Below, in pieces: positions 45,931 through 53,589 of a DNA stretch of 64,000 bases. The position numbers were made by a program, and so were the translations under genes. Origin of the DNA: Amedibacillus dolichus DSM 3991 (GTDB lineage Bacteria > Bacillota_I > Bacilli_A > Erysipelotrichales > Erysipelotrichaceae). The notes under the pieces are model-generated. The model searched no databases, had not been told where the DNA came from, and was given only the letters and a program-made list of their open reading frames with translations. The DNA lies in the NCBI RefSeq assembly GCF_000154285.1, contig NZ_DS483473.1, positions 1-64,000 of the forward strand, read 5' to 3'. The stretch's first letter is position 1, and each line of letters opens with the position of its first letter.

Positions 45931-46028
45931 TTTCTCGCCTCCTTTCCACGAAGTTTGCAGGGAATCTCTTTTTTTGCTAAGGCGGAACCACCAGCCGCCG
46001 CAGAAGATAACGCTTCATACCGCCCTCC

Positions 46029-46343
46029 TTAGCGTAACTGGTCAGAACGGTCATAGTGCAGATTGCCCTGACGTACCTTTGCGTGGCTCAAAATCTTAAT
46101 CTGTCCCTTTTCCTGACTATCCAGTGCTTTTTCATAACCGGTATCCGACAGGAACAGGCGGGTTCGTTCGCCTTTCCAGCCAACAGGGGAATCGTTCGTC
46201 AGCACATCAAAAATAATCATGTGCCGGGTGTCCTCCGCAAAACGCTGGAGGTCCATATATCCATGACCGTGATAATTCTGCGCTCCTGCCTTTGCCCGCA
46301 TTTCTTCCATCAGCTGCCCTATGGTCTTTCCCTCAGACATCAT
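46029..46343 (-). CDS. Small ICE protein with T-R-L-F-L-S motif
   Basis: A 104-residue protein of unknown function. The central part R-H-M-I-I-F-D-V-L-T-N-D-S-P-V-G and E-R-T-R-L-F-L-S-D-T-G-Y-E-K-A-L matches the 96-residue protein at 47,317-47,607 in layout (W-M-I-E-F-V-V, D-E-M-R-L-F-L-A-E-D-S-Y-Q-N-A-L), so the two are probably old duplicates. It is placed between the replication-type HTH gene and pcfB in the ICE operon. Confidence 0.65.
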   Translation of the reverse strand: MMSEGKTIGQLMEEMRAKAGAQNYHGHGYMDLQRFAEDTRHMIIFDVLTNDSPVGWKGERTRLFLSDTGYEKALDSQEKGQIKILSHAKVRQGNLHYDRSDQLR

Positions 46344-46390
46344 GCTTGCTCCTTTCTCCCGGCAGTTCCGGGCAATAAAAAAGCGACCAT

Positions 46391-47251
46391 TTACCAGCCG
46401 CCATACAGATCGTGATTTACTTGTGAGGTGTAATGATTGCTTATCGTGGTCGGTGCATTGAACAGAACGGTCAGAAGATACTGCTTCATGTTGCGAATTT
46501 CCGTGGTGTTCTTCTGTAAACAGTCCATGACAAACTCAATGTGCGAGTTATCCAGCTTCAAGAACCTGGAACGAACGATTTCATGCGGAAAATCACTTCC
46601 TGCAATACGGGTGGTCTTTCGCTTTGCACAGACCGTTTCCACGATTAGCTCCACAATCTCATCCAAATCCTCCCGATAAGTTTCATACTGCTGACACAGG
46701 TATTCATACCCGATATTCTCCTGAATCAATTCCCGATAACTCTCTATCTCTGTGAGTGACATCGCATCCCTTCCTTTCCGTTCCGGCAGACAATCTGCCG
46801 CGCAATCCCGGAAGGGAATGGAATCGGTACTTGATCCATAAATATTTTGTTTTTGAGTATTAGATTTCTCTATATTTAATTCTGCGGGCTTTTCCGTATC
46901 CGGTTTATCCATATCCGGGTTTTCCGTATCTGGTGAATCCGTATCCGGTTTTCTAAGCTGTGGCTGCTCGTATATGACATACTCTGTATCGCTGATGCGT
47001 CCCTGCCGGTCACGCAGCTTGTGCCGCACAATGTAACCAGCAGCCTCCAATTCCCGCAACGCAGCGCCTATGGCATCCACGCCCTCCTTACAGATCTTTG
47101 CAAGACCACGGGTGGTGTAATTCCAGTCCTCTGGCAAAGATAACATCATGGAAAGCAGTCCCTTGGCTTTTAACGACAGGTTTGCATTTCGTAAATGATG
47201 ATTGCTCATCACGGTATAATCACGGGTCCGTTCAATGCGAAAAACGGCCAT
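46391..47251 (-). CDS. Helix-turn-helix replication-like protein (DUF6017/RepA-N type)
   Basis: A 286-residue protein. The N-terminal winged helix reads M-A-V-F-R-I-E-R-T-R-D-Y-T-V-M-S-N-H-H-L, then L-S-L-K-A-K-G-L-L-S-M-M-L and a recognition-type helix (D-A-I-G-A-A-L-R-E-L-E-A-A-G-Y-I-V-R). A low-complexity linker with repeated P-D-T-E-N/P-D-M-D-K motifs follows, then a helical C-terminal domain with I-E-F-V-M-D-C-L-Q. Tn1549-type ICEs carry this next to parAB and it is taken as a replication initiator or regulator. The start at 47,251 follows GGAAGGAGTGAGGTCG. Confidence 0.8.
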   Translation of the reverse strand: MAVFRIERTRDYTVMSNHHLRNANLSLKAKGLLSMMLSLPEDWNYTTRGLAKICKEGVDAIGAALRELEAAGYIVRHKLRDRQGRISDTEYVIYEQPQLRKPDTDSPDTENPDMDKPDTEKPAELNIEKSNTQKQNIYGSSTDSIPFRDCAADCLPERKGRDAMSLTEIESYRELIQENIGYEYLCQQYETYREDLDEIVELIVETVCAKRKTTRIAGSDFPHEIVRSRFLKLDNSHIEFVMDCLQKNTTEIRNMKQYLLTVLFNAPTTISNHYTSQVNHDLYGGW

Positions 47252-47316
47252 CGACCTCACTCCTTCCGAATTTTGGGTACAAAAAACCGCAATCCTAAAT
47301 CAAAGAATTGTGGCGT

Positions 47317-47607
47317 TCAACTTTCTCTATATTTTCTTGTGCATTTCTTTCCCGGCTTAAAGTCGAGAATGTGTCCCTCAACAACACGGGCATACCGCTT
47401 GATTTTGATTTTCCGGAGCTGATGATCTTGGAGAGCGTTCTGATAGCTGTCCTCTGCAAGAAACAGACGCATTTCATCACCTCTGCTCCCGTAAGCACTG
47501 CACGGATGGAGAACAACAAACTCAATCATCCATCGGGTGCTGTCCTCAAAGCGTTCCACGGCAAGAATGTTATGTCCTTTCAGCTCCCTTGCTGAAATAT
47601 CTTTCAT
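47317..47607 (-). CDS. Small ICE protein downstream of parB
   Basis: A 96-residue protein beginning M-K-D-I-S-A-R-E-L-K-G-H-N-I-L-A-V-E-R-F-E-D, with D-E-M-R-L-F-L-A-E-D-S-Y-Q-N-A-L and a basic C-terminus. It appears related to the protein at 46,029-46,343. It overlaps no neighbours and follows parB after 12 bases. No known function. Confidence 0.6.
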   Translation of the reverse strand: MKDISARELKGHNILAVERFEDSTRWMIEFVVLHPCSAYGSRGDEMRLFLAEDSYQNALQDHQLRKIKIKRYARVVEGHILDFKPGKKCTRKYRES

Positions 47608-47619
47608 AGGCGGCTCCTT

Positions 47620-48549
47620 TCATCGTTCCTGGTCTCTCTGACGCTTTTTCTGCCATGCCTCCAGCAACTTGATGATGGTTTCCTGCATCCGCTGGGGCGT
47701 ATAGCTTTTAGGGAAATACTTCCGCAAGGTGTCAGAGGTAAATGTCACTCGGTCCAGATCGCTTTTCTTTTCCTCACCCATGATGACACGCATCATATCG
47801 AGGGTCAGATGCCCCTCCTGACTGTATTTCTTGAGCCGCTGGGCTTGAGAAAGAGAAGGGGTAGCCTGTTCGCTGTCCATCGCGTCCAACAGGTCTACCT
47901 GTTCCTCCTTTTTGAGAAAGGACAGCTCATAGGCGGGATTTAAGGCAATTTTCTTTTCATCCACCATGTCCAGCAGTTCGGGAATCAGCTCAGTCAAGCG
48001 AATAAATCTCTGAACCTGCCTTTGACTTTCTCCTGCTTGATTTGCAACCAGCTGAATTGATGTCTGCGACTTCTCGCCAACTTGGCGAGAAGTTAAATCT
48101 GAGCGTTCTCCTTGATGTTTTATAGCCTCCAACTTCATTTTATAGGCAAAGGCCCTCTCACTTGGAAGCAGGCTTTCTCGTTGCAGGTTGCTGTCAACCA
48201 TAATGATCGTGGCGGCATCATCATCCAAATCCCGAACAATGACCGGCATGGTCTCCTTTTCTGCCAGCTCACTGGCCCTGTGCCGTCTGTGTCCGGCTAC
48301 CAGCTCATAACCGCCCTCCGGGTCCGGTCGAGCAATCGCCGGAACCAGAACGCCATACTGCTTGATACTGTCAGCGGTCTCCATCATGGCTTCGTCATCC
48401 TTGACTTTGAATGGGTGGTTCTTAAAGGGATGCAGTTCAGACAGCGGAATCTCCTGAATCTTTTCCAGCTTTGCATCCTGCCGACCTTCTTCGGTGGAGA
48501 ACAGATCATCTACCGAGGCCAGCTCTATTTTTTTCGCGCTGCTTTTCAA
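47620..48549 (-). CDS. parB: ParB-family partition protein
   Basis: A 309-residue ParB with the box G-H-R-R-H-R-A-S-E-L near residue 84, S-N-L-Q-R-E near 118, an HTH around Q-V-Q-R-F-I-R-L-T-E-L and the C-terminal dimer region ending Q-K-K-R-Q-R-D-Q-E-R. It overlaps parA by 44 bases. With ParA it probably keeps the excised or replicating ICE in the cell population. The similar ParB of element 1 could bind the same sites, and so interfere with or exploit this system (inferred). Confidence 0.9.
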   Translation of the reverse strand: MKSSAKKIELASVDDLFSTEEGRQDAKLEKIQEIPLSELHPFKNHPFKVKDDEAMMETADSIKQYGVLVPAIARPDPEGGYELVAGHRRHRASELAEKETMPVIVRDLDDDAATIIMVDSNLQRESLLPSERAFAYKMKLEAIKHQGERSDLTSRQVGEKSQTSIQLVANQAGESQRQVQRFIRLTELIPELLDMVDEKKIALNPAYELSFLKKEEQVDLLDAMDSEQATPSLSQAQRLKKYSQEGHLTLDMMRVIMGEEKKSDLDRVTFTSDTLRKYFPKSYTPQRMQETIIKLLEAWQKKRQRDQER

Positions 48550-49327
48550 GTTTCAACACCTCCTTCGTCAGATTTCGATACCCCTCTGCCACCTTGCCGC
48601 CAGGGTCATGGGCGAAAATACTTTTTCCCTCTGCACTGATTTCCTTTGCCCGGACAGAATGGGGGATTTCCGTTCCAAAGACTTTGATTTTACTTCCATA
48701 GGTGTCCCGCAGCAAAGCAGCAATCTCTTTGGCAAAGTTGGTGCGGTTATCCACCATCGTCAGCAGGATACCGTCAATCTGGATCTTTGGATTGATCTGC
48801 CGTTTCACCTTACTGACCGTAGATAGAAGCTGTTCCAACCCTTTGGCGGGCAGATACTCTGCCTGAACGGGAATTATGATCCTGTTCGCAGCCGCCAGCG
48901 CATTGACCGTAAGCATCCCCAACGAGGGCTGACAGTCAATCAGGATATGGGAATATTGTCCCTTCAGTGTGTCCAGGTATTGCCGTAAAATTGTTTCACG
49001 GCTCATGGCGTTTACCAGAGAAACCTCCATACCGGAAAGCTGAATATCCGCAGGCATCAGGTCAACGCCTTCTGCATGATGCAGAATACCTTCTCCGGGG
49101 CGTATAGGATGATCCATCAGAATTTTGCCCATTGCATCCGACAGTGTAAATGGCAGCTTGTCCGGTTGCGGATTTCCCAAGCTGATTGTCAGGCTTCCTT
49201 GTGGGTCCCCGTCGATCAGAAGCACTTTCTTTCCGGCCTGTGCCAGACCTATTCCCAAGTTCGCACAGGTTGTTGTTTTGCCAACGCCGCCTTTCTGGTT
49301 GGCGATGGCGATGATTTGTGTGTTCAT
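48506..49327 (-). CDS. parA: ParA/Soj-family ATPase
   Basis: A 273-residue ATPase starting M-N-T-Q-I-I-A-I-A-N-Q-K-G-G-V-G-K-T-T-T, whose deviant Walker A K-G-G-V-G-K-T is intact. Walker B is H-I-L-I-D-C-Q-P-S-L-G near residue 120, and N-Q-x-x-x-T-x-like signatures follow (M-V-D-N-R-T-N). It is the first gene of the ICE on this side and likely sets its direction of transcription. Two hairpin terminators (49,369-49,466) isolate it from rpsI transcription. Confidence 0.92.
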   Translation of the reverse strand: MNTQIIAIANQKGGVGKTTTCANLGIGLAQAGKKVLLIDGDPQGSLTISLGNPQPDKLPFTLSDAMGKILMDHPIRPGEGILHHAEGVDLMPADIQLSGMEVSLVNAMSRETILRQYLDTLKGQYSHILIDCQPSLGMLTVNALAAANRIIIPVQAEYLPAKGLEQLLSTVSKVKRQINPKIQIDGILLTMVDNRTNFAKEIAALLRDTYGSKIKVFGTEIPHSVRAKEISAEGKSIFAHDPGGKVAEGYRNLTKEVLKLEKQREKNRAGLGR

Positions 49328-49368
49328 GACTTCACCTCATTTCTGATTGTTGCTGTTGTTTCTGGAAA

Positions 49369-49466
49369 TAGAAAAAGCCGCCACTTCAAAATCATAAAGT
49401 GACGGCCCTTTCTAATGCCGGAATCTCTGAAACAAAAAAAGCACCCAGTTATTTGTTACTGAGTGC
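49369..49466 (-). terminator. Two minus-strand terminators upstream of parA
   Basis: The first is GCCGTCACTT/AAGTGGCGGC (49,377-49,406) followed by TTTTT. The second is GCACTCAGT/ACTGGGTGC (49,441-49,466) followed by TTTTTTT. They separate parA from chromosomal transcription; the first lies 40 bases before the parA start and could attenuate it. Confidence 0.65.
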
Positions 49467-49586
49467 CTGCATTAGAATCGTATTTAATTGTTCAGATTTG
49501 GTCAGATTATGCCAAACCCTCCAGCGAAAAATCCGGTGTCTGAGAGTGCCAAATCACCCTCAAAAATACCCCCGAAATTGCTCTCT

Positions 49587-49661
49587 GGTTGTCCTATTTT
49601 TTAACCACTAAGGCCGTTTTTTGACCCCATTTTTGCCGGTTGTCCTATATTTAACCACTAA
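49587..49661 (+). repeat. Two near-identical direct repeats at the ICE end
   Basis: GGTTGTCCTATTTT-TTAACCACTAA at 49,587-49,611 and GGTTGTCCTATAT-TTAACCACTAA at 49,638-49,661 (one-base length difference). Their position about 150 bases from rpsI suggests integrase arm-type binding sites of the ICE, as direct repeats flank att in Tn916-like elements (inferred). They contain no gene. Confidence 0.5.
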
Positions 49662-49728
49662 AAATTGGGTGAAATCGGCTCTCGTTTTGCCAAATTTGGT
49701 CAAACCATATCAGCCCGTTTAGATATAG

Positions 49729-49764
49729 CAAAAGCCCGGAAAACCTTGATTTTCCGGGCTTTTT
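49729..49764. terminator. Terminator of rplM-rpsI
   Basis: Perfect stem AAAAGCCCGGAAAA/TTTTCCGGGCTTTT with short loop and T-runs on both strands. It lies 30 bases after the rpsI stop and acts for minus-strand transcripts of rpsI; it may also block ICE transcripts in the other direction. Confidence 0.85.
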
Positions 49765-49794
49765 GAACCATTTTGATATAGTCTGAGCAGTCGA

Positions 49795-50199
49795 TTATCG
49801 CTTGCTGAACTGCGGAGCGCGACGAGCTGCTTTGAGACCGTATTTCTTACGCTCTTTCATACGAGAATCACGCGTTACGAATCCTGCAGCTTTCAATGCC
49901 GGACGATAGTCTTCACTAGCAGCCATCAATGCACGAGTAATACCATGGCGCATTGCTCCTGCCTGTCCAGTGTATCCACCACCCTGAACATTGATTTTAA
50001 TATCGAACTGACCTAAAGTTTCTGTTAATTCTAATGGTGAACGAACAACCATACGTAGAGTTTCCAAAGGCAAATATTCTTCTAATGTTTTACCATTAAC
50101 TACGATATTTCCTTTACCCGGAGTCATGAAGACACGAGCAACAGAAGTTTTACGGCGTCCTGTACCATTGTAAGTTACTGTATTTTTCTTAGCTGGCAT
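49795..50199 (-). CDS. rpsI: 30S ribosomal protein S9
   Basis: 134 residues with [12 protein letters not shown] near the start, the conserved [14 protein letters not shown] and the C-terminal R-R-A-P-Q-F-S-K-R, whose last residues reach into the ribosomal P site. Part of the rplM-rpsI operon; follows rplM after 13 bases. Its 3' end is the neighbour of the ICE, and the C-terminal sequence is complete, as expected if integration restored it. Confidence 0.97.
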   Translation of the reverse strand: MPAKKNTVTYNGTGRRKTSVARVFMTPGKGNIVVNGKTLEEYLPLETLRMVVRSPLELTETLGQFDIKINVQGGGYTGQAGAMRHGITRALMAASEDYRPALKAAGFVTRDSRMKERKKYGLKAARRAPQFSKR

Positions 50200-50212
50200 T
50201 CTTTATTCCTCC

Positions 50213-50650
50213 TTACCCTTTAATAACCATTTCTACTGGTTTCTGTGCAGTATGTGGATGTTCGCTACCCTTGTAAACAAATAAGTGCTTACGCATAACA
50301 TCACCTAGTTTTGTGTGTGGCAACATACCGTAAATAGCTCTTTCTACCCATTCTACTGTGTAGTTTTCTTTCATTACACGAGCACTACGTGTACGAAGTC
50401 CACCAGCATATCCAGAATGATTATAGTAGTTTTTCGTATCCAATTTGTTACCTGTCATTTCGATTTTATCAGCATTAACTACGATAACGTAATCTCCGCA
50501 ATCGACATTTGGTGTATAAGTAGGTTTATGTTTTCCTCTTAATACAGCTGCTACTTCTGTAGCTAGACGACCTAAAGTCTTGCCTGTTCCATCAACAACA
50601 TACCAAGTACGTTCTACTTCTGCAGGCTTTGTAAAAGTTGTTTGGCGCAT
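50213..50650 (-). CDS. rplM: 50S ribosomal protein L13
   Basis: 145 residues with the family pattern R-Q-T-T-F-T-K-P-A-E-V-E-R-T-W-Y-V-V-D-G and G-K-T-L-G-R-L-A-T, then Y-N-H-S-G-Y-A-G-G and M-L-P-H-T-K-L-G. First gene of the rplM-rpsI operon, with a structured leader upstream (50,651-50,739). Confidence 0.97.
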   Translation of the reverse strand: MRQTTFTKPAEVERTWYVVDGTGKTLGRLATEVAAVLRGKHKPTYTPNVDCGDYVIVVNADKIEMTGNKLDTKNYYNHSGYAGGLRTRSARVMKENYTVEWVERAIYGMLPHTKLGDVMRKHLFVYKGSEHPHTAQKPVEMVIKG

Positions 50651-50739
50651 ATTTTTACTTCCTTTCCTATGTAGTTTCCGGGGCTACAAAGGCATAAGTG
50701 CCTATTTAATAGTTTATAATCAAACAAGAGATAAGTCAA
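50651..50739 (-). promoter_or_regulatory. rplM promoter and L13-leader-like hairpins
   Basis: Minus strand: TTGACT (50,734-50,739), 15-17 bases, TATAAACT, then small stems GGCA-CTTA-TGCC and TGTAG-CCCCGGAAA-CTACA and AGGAAAGGAAG just before the ATG. The hairpin pair in the rplM leader is in the place of the L13 leader RNA known in Firmicutes, which mediates feedback by L13; the match is structural only. Confidence 0.55.
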
Positions 50740-50753
50740 TATAAATATGAAAT

Positions 50754-51704
50754 TTATTTATAAATATCTGCTAATATTTCCTGTAATCGTTCAATCAACA
50801 GTTCGGGAGATTTCGCTGCTTCCCTTAGTTTCGAATTATCAAGTATACACTTAGCAGTATTTATAAAATAAATATAATTATTTTTCAAAAACTGATATTC
50901 CTCTAGTTTTTCAATCCTTTTCACAAAATATTCCGCTGGATTTGCTTCTATAATAATAAATTGCCTATCTTTCATCTGATTTAATACTTCTCGAATATGA
51001 GGATCACTTTCCAATCCTAGTCCAAACAGTACAACAATTTTAGATTTTTCTAAATTTACTGACAGCTCTTTTAATTTTCTTTTGGTTTTATCTGCCTTTT
51101 TATTTGGCGAACAACACACAATACTATTCGGTTCATCATAATAACCATGCAAATGAACTACATTTGCAGATTTTTGTCTTGTAGAGAGAACTCTATCAAT
51201 CAAATCATCATAATTAGTTGTATATGCGTGAATTTTTTCAATTCCGACATCTTTAAATGTATTTTCCAAACATGAGTAAAACCATGAATGCATCTCACCT
51301 TTCTTTATTTTAAAAATACTTCTAGCAGTTAACGGTGGACTTGATTCACCTTCTTTTGACATACTTTGTTCGATTTTATTCGCAATCATTGTTTCGATTT
51401 GATTCATCACCATATCCATTGCATTTGAATTTGTCATTTTGTTACAAAAATCATCTAAATCTTTAAGGAAAAATTTTCCACTTGTATTAGAATTCTCAGA
51501 TTTAATCGGGTCCATTAAATAACAATATTCTTCTAATACATTTTCCAATTGTTTCAACCATTGTATTTTAGAATCATAGCTGACTCCCTTTATTTTTTCT
51601 TCTCTATCTATTTTAAACTCTTCGCTTTTCAAATAATTCTTCAAATAAAAATTAAATCCATTTCCAATAATAAATGACGCATCTTTTTTCAATTTTACTA
51701 CCAT
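50754..51704 (-). CDS. SIR2-like protein (possible NADase effector)
   Basis: A 316-residue protein of the SIR2-like group. Seen are F-I-I-G-N-G-F-N-F near residue 11 (nucleotide-binding loop), A-Y-T-T-N-Y-D-D-L-I near 165, V-V-H-L-H-G-Y-Y near 189 (the His would be catalytic) and V-V-L-F-G-L-G-L-E-S-D-P-H-I near 230. Proteins with this layout act as NAD-depleting effectors in several phage-defence systems; that role is inferred here. The ATG is two bases after the full-length dGTPase stop, so the two genes form an operon. It ends just before the rplM promoter. Confidence 0.75.
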   Translation of the reverse strand: MVVKLKKDASFIIGNGFNFYLKNYLKSEEFKIDREEKIKGVSYDSKIQWLKQLENVLEEYCYLMDPIKSENSNTSGKFFLKDLDDFCNKMTNSNAMDMVMNQIETMIANKIEQSMSKEGESSPPLTARSIFKIKKGEMHSWFYSCLENTFKDVGIEKIHAYTTNYDDLIDRVLSTRQKSANVVHLHGYYDEPNSIVCCSPNKKADKTKRKLKELSVNLEKSKIVVLFGLGLESDPHIREVLNQMKDRQFIIIEANPAEYFVKRIEKLEEYQFLKNNYIYFINTAKCILDNSKLREAAKSPELLIERLQEILADIYK

Positions 51705-51706
51705 CT

Positions 51707-51862
51707 CTAAATTCCCCTTAATTCACGATAAAGTCTTTTTGCATATCCATCTGTCATGCCAGATACATAGTCTGCAACAAGTAGTAATTTATCATAAATT
51801 TTTTCTTCGTCCTTTTTCCCATCTGATGCTTTTTTATAATTGCTTAAATGATTTTTAGAAAT
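51707..51862 (-). pseudogene. Detached C-terminal tail of the dGTPase
   Basis: In the dGTPase frame directly after its TAG (51,863-51,865) the sequence stays open for 51 codons: I-S-K-N-H-L-S-N-Y-K-K-A, then K-L-L-L-V-A-D-Y-V-S-G-M-T-D-G-Y-A-K-R and L-Y-R-E-L-R-G-I, stopping three bases before the SIR2 start. D-Y-x-x-G-M-T-D-x-Y-A is the conserved end of dGTPases. A single base change produces the separation. Confidence 0.85.
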
Positions 51863-53104
51863 CTAAGCTAAGTATTTCTCTTGAATAGCATCTAATTTAT
51901 AATTTTCTGAATCAAAATATAATACAGCATTGACGAATTTATCCAAAAAGAACTGAAGAATTTCATTCCCCATAATTTCTAGTTTTAATATGGAAACATC
52001 ACGATAAATCTTACGGAAAGCAAAATTTTTCAATTTTTTAATTATTTCCGATTCACTGCAACATGCGATAAGTTCATTATCGAATTTCCCACTCATAATT
52101 TCATCATAATGTTCCATAAATGCCGCTTTTACCGAACTTACACAGAAAAGTTGTTTGATTGTCAACCACGAAGCGATAGCTTCTATCACAGGGTTATCAC
52201 CAGATTCTGTTTTCATCTTTTCCTTTTCTTTCCTTATCTCTAACAAGCGTTTTTTTCCATTTTCATCTTTGGCGCTTTCAAGTACGTCTAACAATTCATC
52301 AAACGTAAACATATCCTTTTTTAGACCATCTTCCAAATCGGCAAACGTATAAGCTAAATCGTCCGCTGCCTCTAAAATAAATGTTAATGGATGACGGCAA
52401 CCAAAAGTTCCGGTATTCTGCTTTATTTCTTGGAAAATTGTTTCTTCACTTTGATAATATCCAATCTTTTTTGCGATAAACTTTCTATTTTCTTTTAGTT
52501 TTTTATCTTCTTCTTTCTTTTCTAAAGAATTGACGGGATATTTTATAATCGTATCGAGAACGGCAGCTGTCAAATGCATTCCGTTTTTACCATTGAAAGA
52601 ATGAAGTTTTGTCACAATGCGTAATGCTTGTGCATTTCCTTCATAATTAAGTAAATCTTCTCGCTGTTGCTCATCTAATAAATCATAAACCTTTATTCCA
52701 TTATATTCTAATTTATTCAAATTGTCAGAGAACCACTTACGGATTGCCTGCTCACCAAAATGCCCAAATGGAGGATTTCCTATATCATGTAACAATGAAG
52801 CACAGTTTAATATCTCCAAAACCGCATGTGTATCAATCTCTTCAGTTTTCTCTATTTCTTCACAAATTTGTTTTCCGATAAATTTGGCTAAAGATGCCAC
52901 TTCTAAAGAATGTGTAAGTCGAGTACGGACAAAATCACTACTATCAAGCGGAAAAACTTGCGTTTTGTCTTGTAATCTTCGCAATGCCGCACTCGTAATA
53001 ATACGATTGTAATCACTCTCTATTTCTGTCCGATATTGTGTTTTCTTATTCTTATTTGGTGGGATTCTTTCTTCGCAAAGCAACTGTTTCCAATTCATAT
53101 TCAT
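51863..53104 (-). CDS. dgt: Deoxyguanosinetriphosphate triphosphohydrolase-like HD protein, prematurely terminated
   Basis: The present frame gives 413 residues. It has R-L-T-H-S-L-E-V-A, L-L-H-D-I-G-N-P-P-F-G-H (HD motif) and A-A-D-D-L-A-Y-T-F-A-D-L-E-D, the conserved metal and substrate region of dGTPases, and a Lys/Glu-rich insertion near residue 200-320. Such enzymes split dNTPs to nucleoside and triphosphate, and some act against phages by emptying the dNTP pool. A TAG at 51,863 removes 51 C-terminal residues. The start at 53,104 follows GGAGG; 53,098 and 53,128 are possible. A TATAAT lies at 53,135. Operon with the SIR2-like gene. Confidence 0.8.
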   Translation of the reverse strand: MNMNWKQLLCEERIPPNKNKKTQYRTEIESDYNRIITSAALRRLQDKTQVFPLDSSDFVRTRLTHSLEVASLAKFIGKQICEEIEKTEEIDTHAVLEILNCASLLHDIGNPPFGHFGEQAIRKWFSDNLNKLEYNGIKVYDLLDEQQREDLLNYEGNAQALRIVTKLHSFNGKNGMHLTAAVLDTIIKYPVNSLEKKEEDKKLKENRKFIAKKIGYYQSEETIFQEIKQNTGTFGCRHPLTFILEAADDLAYTFADLEDGLKKDMFTFDELLDVLESAKDENGKKRLLEIRKEKEKMKTESGDNPVIEAIASWLTIKQLFCVSSVKAAFMEHYDEIMSGKFDNELIACCSESEIIKKLKNFAFRKIYRDVSILKLEIMGNEILQFFLDKFVNAVLYFDSENYKLDAIQEKYLA

Positions 53105-53589
53105 ACTTAAATCATTCCTCCAATTCATATACTTATTATAACACAGGAAAATGGGCTGTTCATCTTTCTATTTCATGGCATTCTAGAAACAACTATCCTT
53201 AAAATAGATCTTTTATATCTCTGCTTTCTTTTCACCGATGAAATTGCGACCGTATACAATATCGTAAAGACAGCGCAAACAAACCATCTTAATTCGTACG
53301 TATAAGCACTTAACATACATTTTTTTAAGCCTGCCTAGAATTGATTTGAACAAATATCCGAAATTTATCAATTATTTGCTTTCATGGAACAAACAAGTAC
53401 AAGCAATCTGTAAAAAAACTAAGTAGTTATAGTTATTAAACTAACCATATTACTCGGCTGCTTCAGTTAGTTCAACACACTTTTATTTTCCGCTTGCTAA
53501 AGAGTAAAATCCATTTTAATGATTTTAAAACAAAAGATGTAAGTCCATATATTCAAACTTACACCTTAATAAACTATTAAATTTTCAAT
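53105..53589. other. Intergenic stretch with a weak terminator
   Basis: AT-rich region with no gene that I can support. A hairpin TGTAAGT/ACTTACA (53,539-53,563) followed on the minus strand by TCTTTTGTTTT may terminate rlmD. A TATAAT (53,135-53,140) without a good -35 box may drive the dGTPase operon. Confidence 0.5.

Larger units (their letters stand above)
1..49794. mobile_element. Tn1549/CTn-like integrative conjugative element (left end outside the window)
   Basis: A continuous minus-strand transfer module (ParA/ParB, HTH replication protein, PcfB, VirD4, Maff2, VirB6, PrgI, VirB4, CHAP hydrolase, DUF4315, DUF4366, TopB, CHC2/YodL, TTRAP, SNF2 helicase) has the gene order of Tn1549-type ICEs. 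It is GC-richer than the rplM-rpsI side. The right boundary lies between the parA start (49,327) and the rpsI stop (49,795). The left boundary, relaxase and integrase are not seen. About 27.5 kb of ICE core remains once the two inserted elements are subtracted. Integration next to the 3' end of rpsI is inferred from position only, because the second attachment site is not in the window. Confidence 0.85.

Noticed and set aside
45977-46018. 13-codon frame with a good ribosome binding site before pcfB
   Set aside because: Too short to separate from chance; mentioned with pcfB as a possible leader.
49587-49661. Short CRISPR array
   Set aside because: Only two repeats of unequal length, one 26-base spacer and no cas gene nearby.
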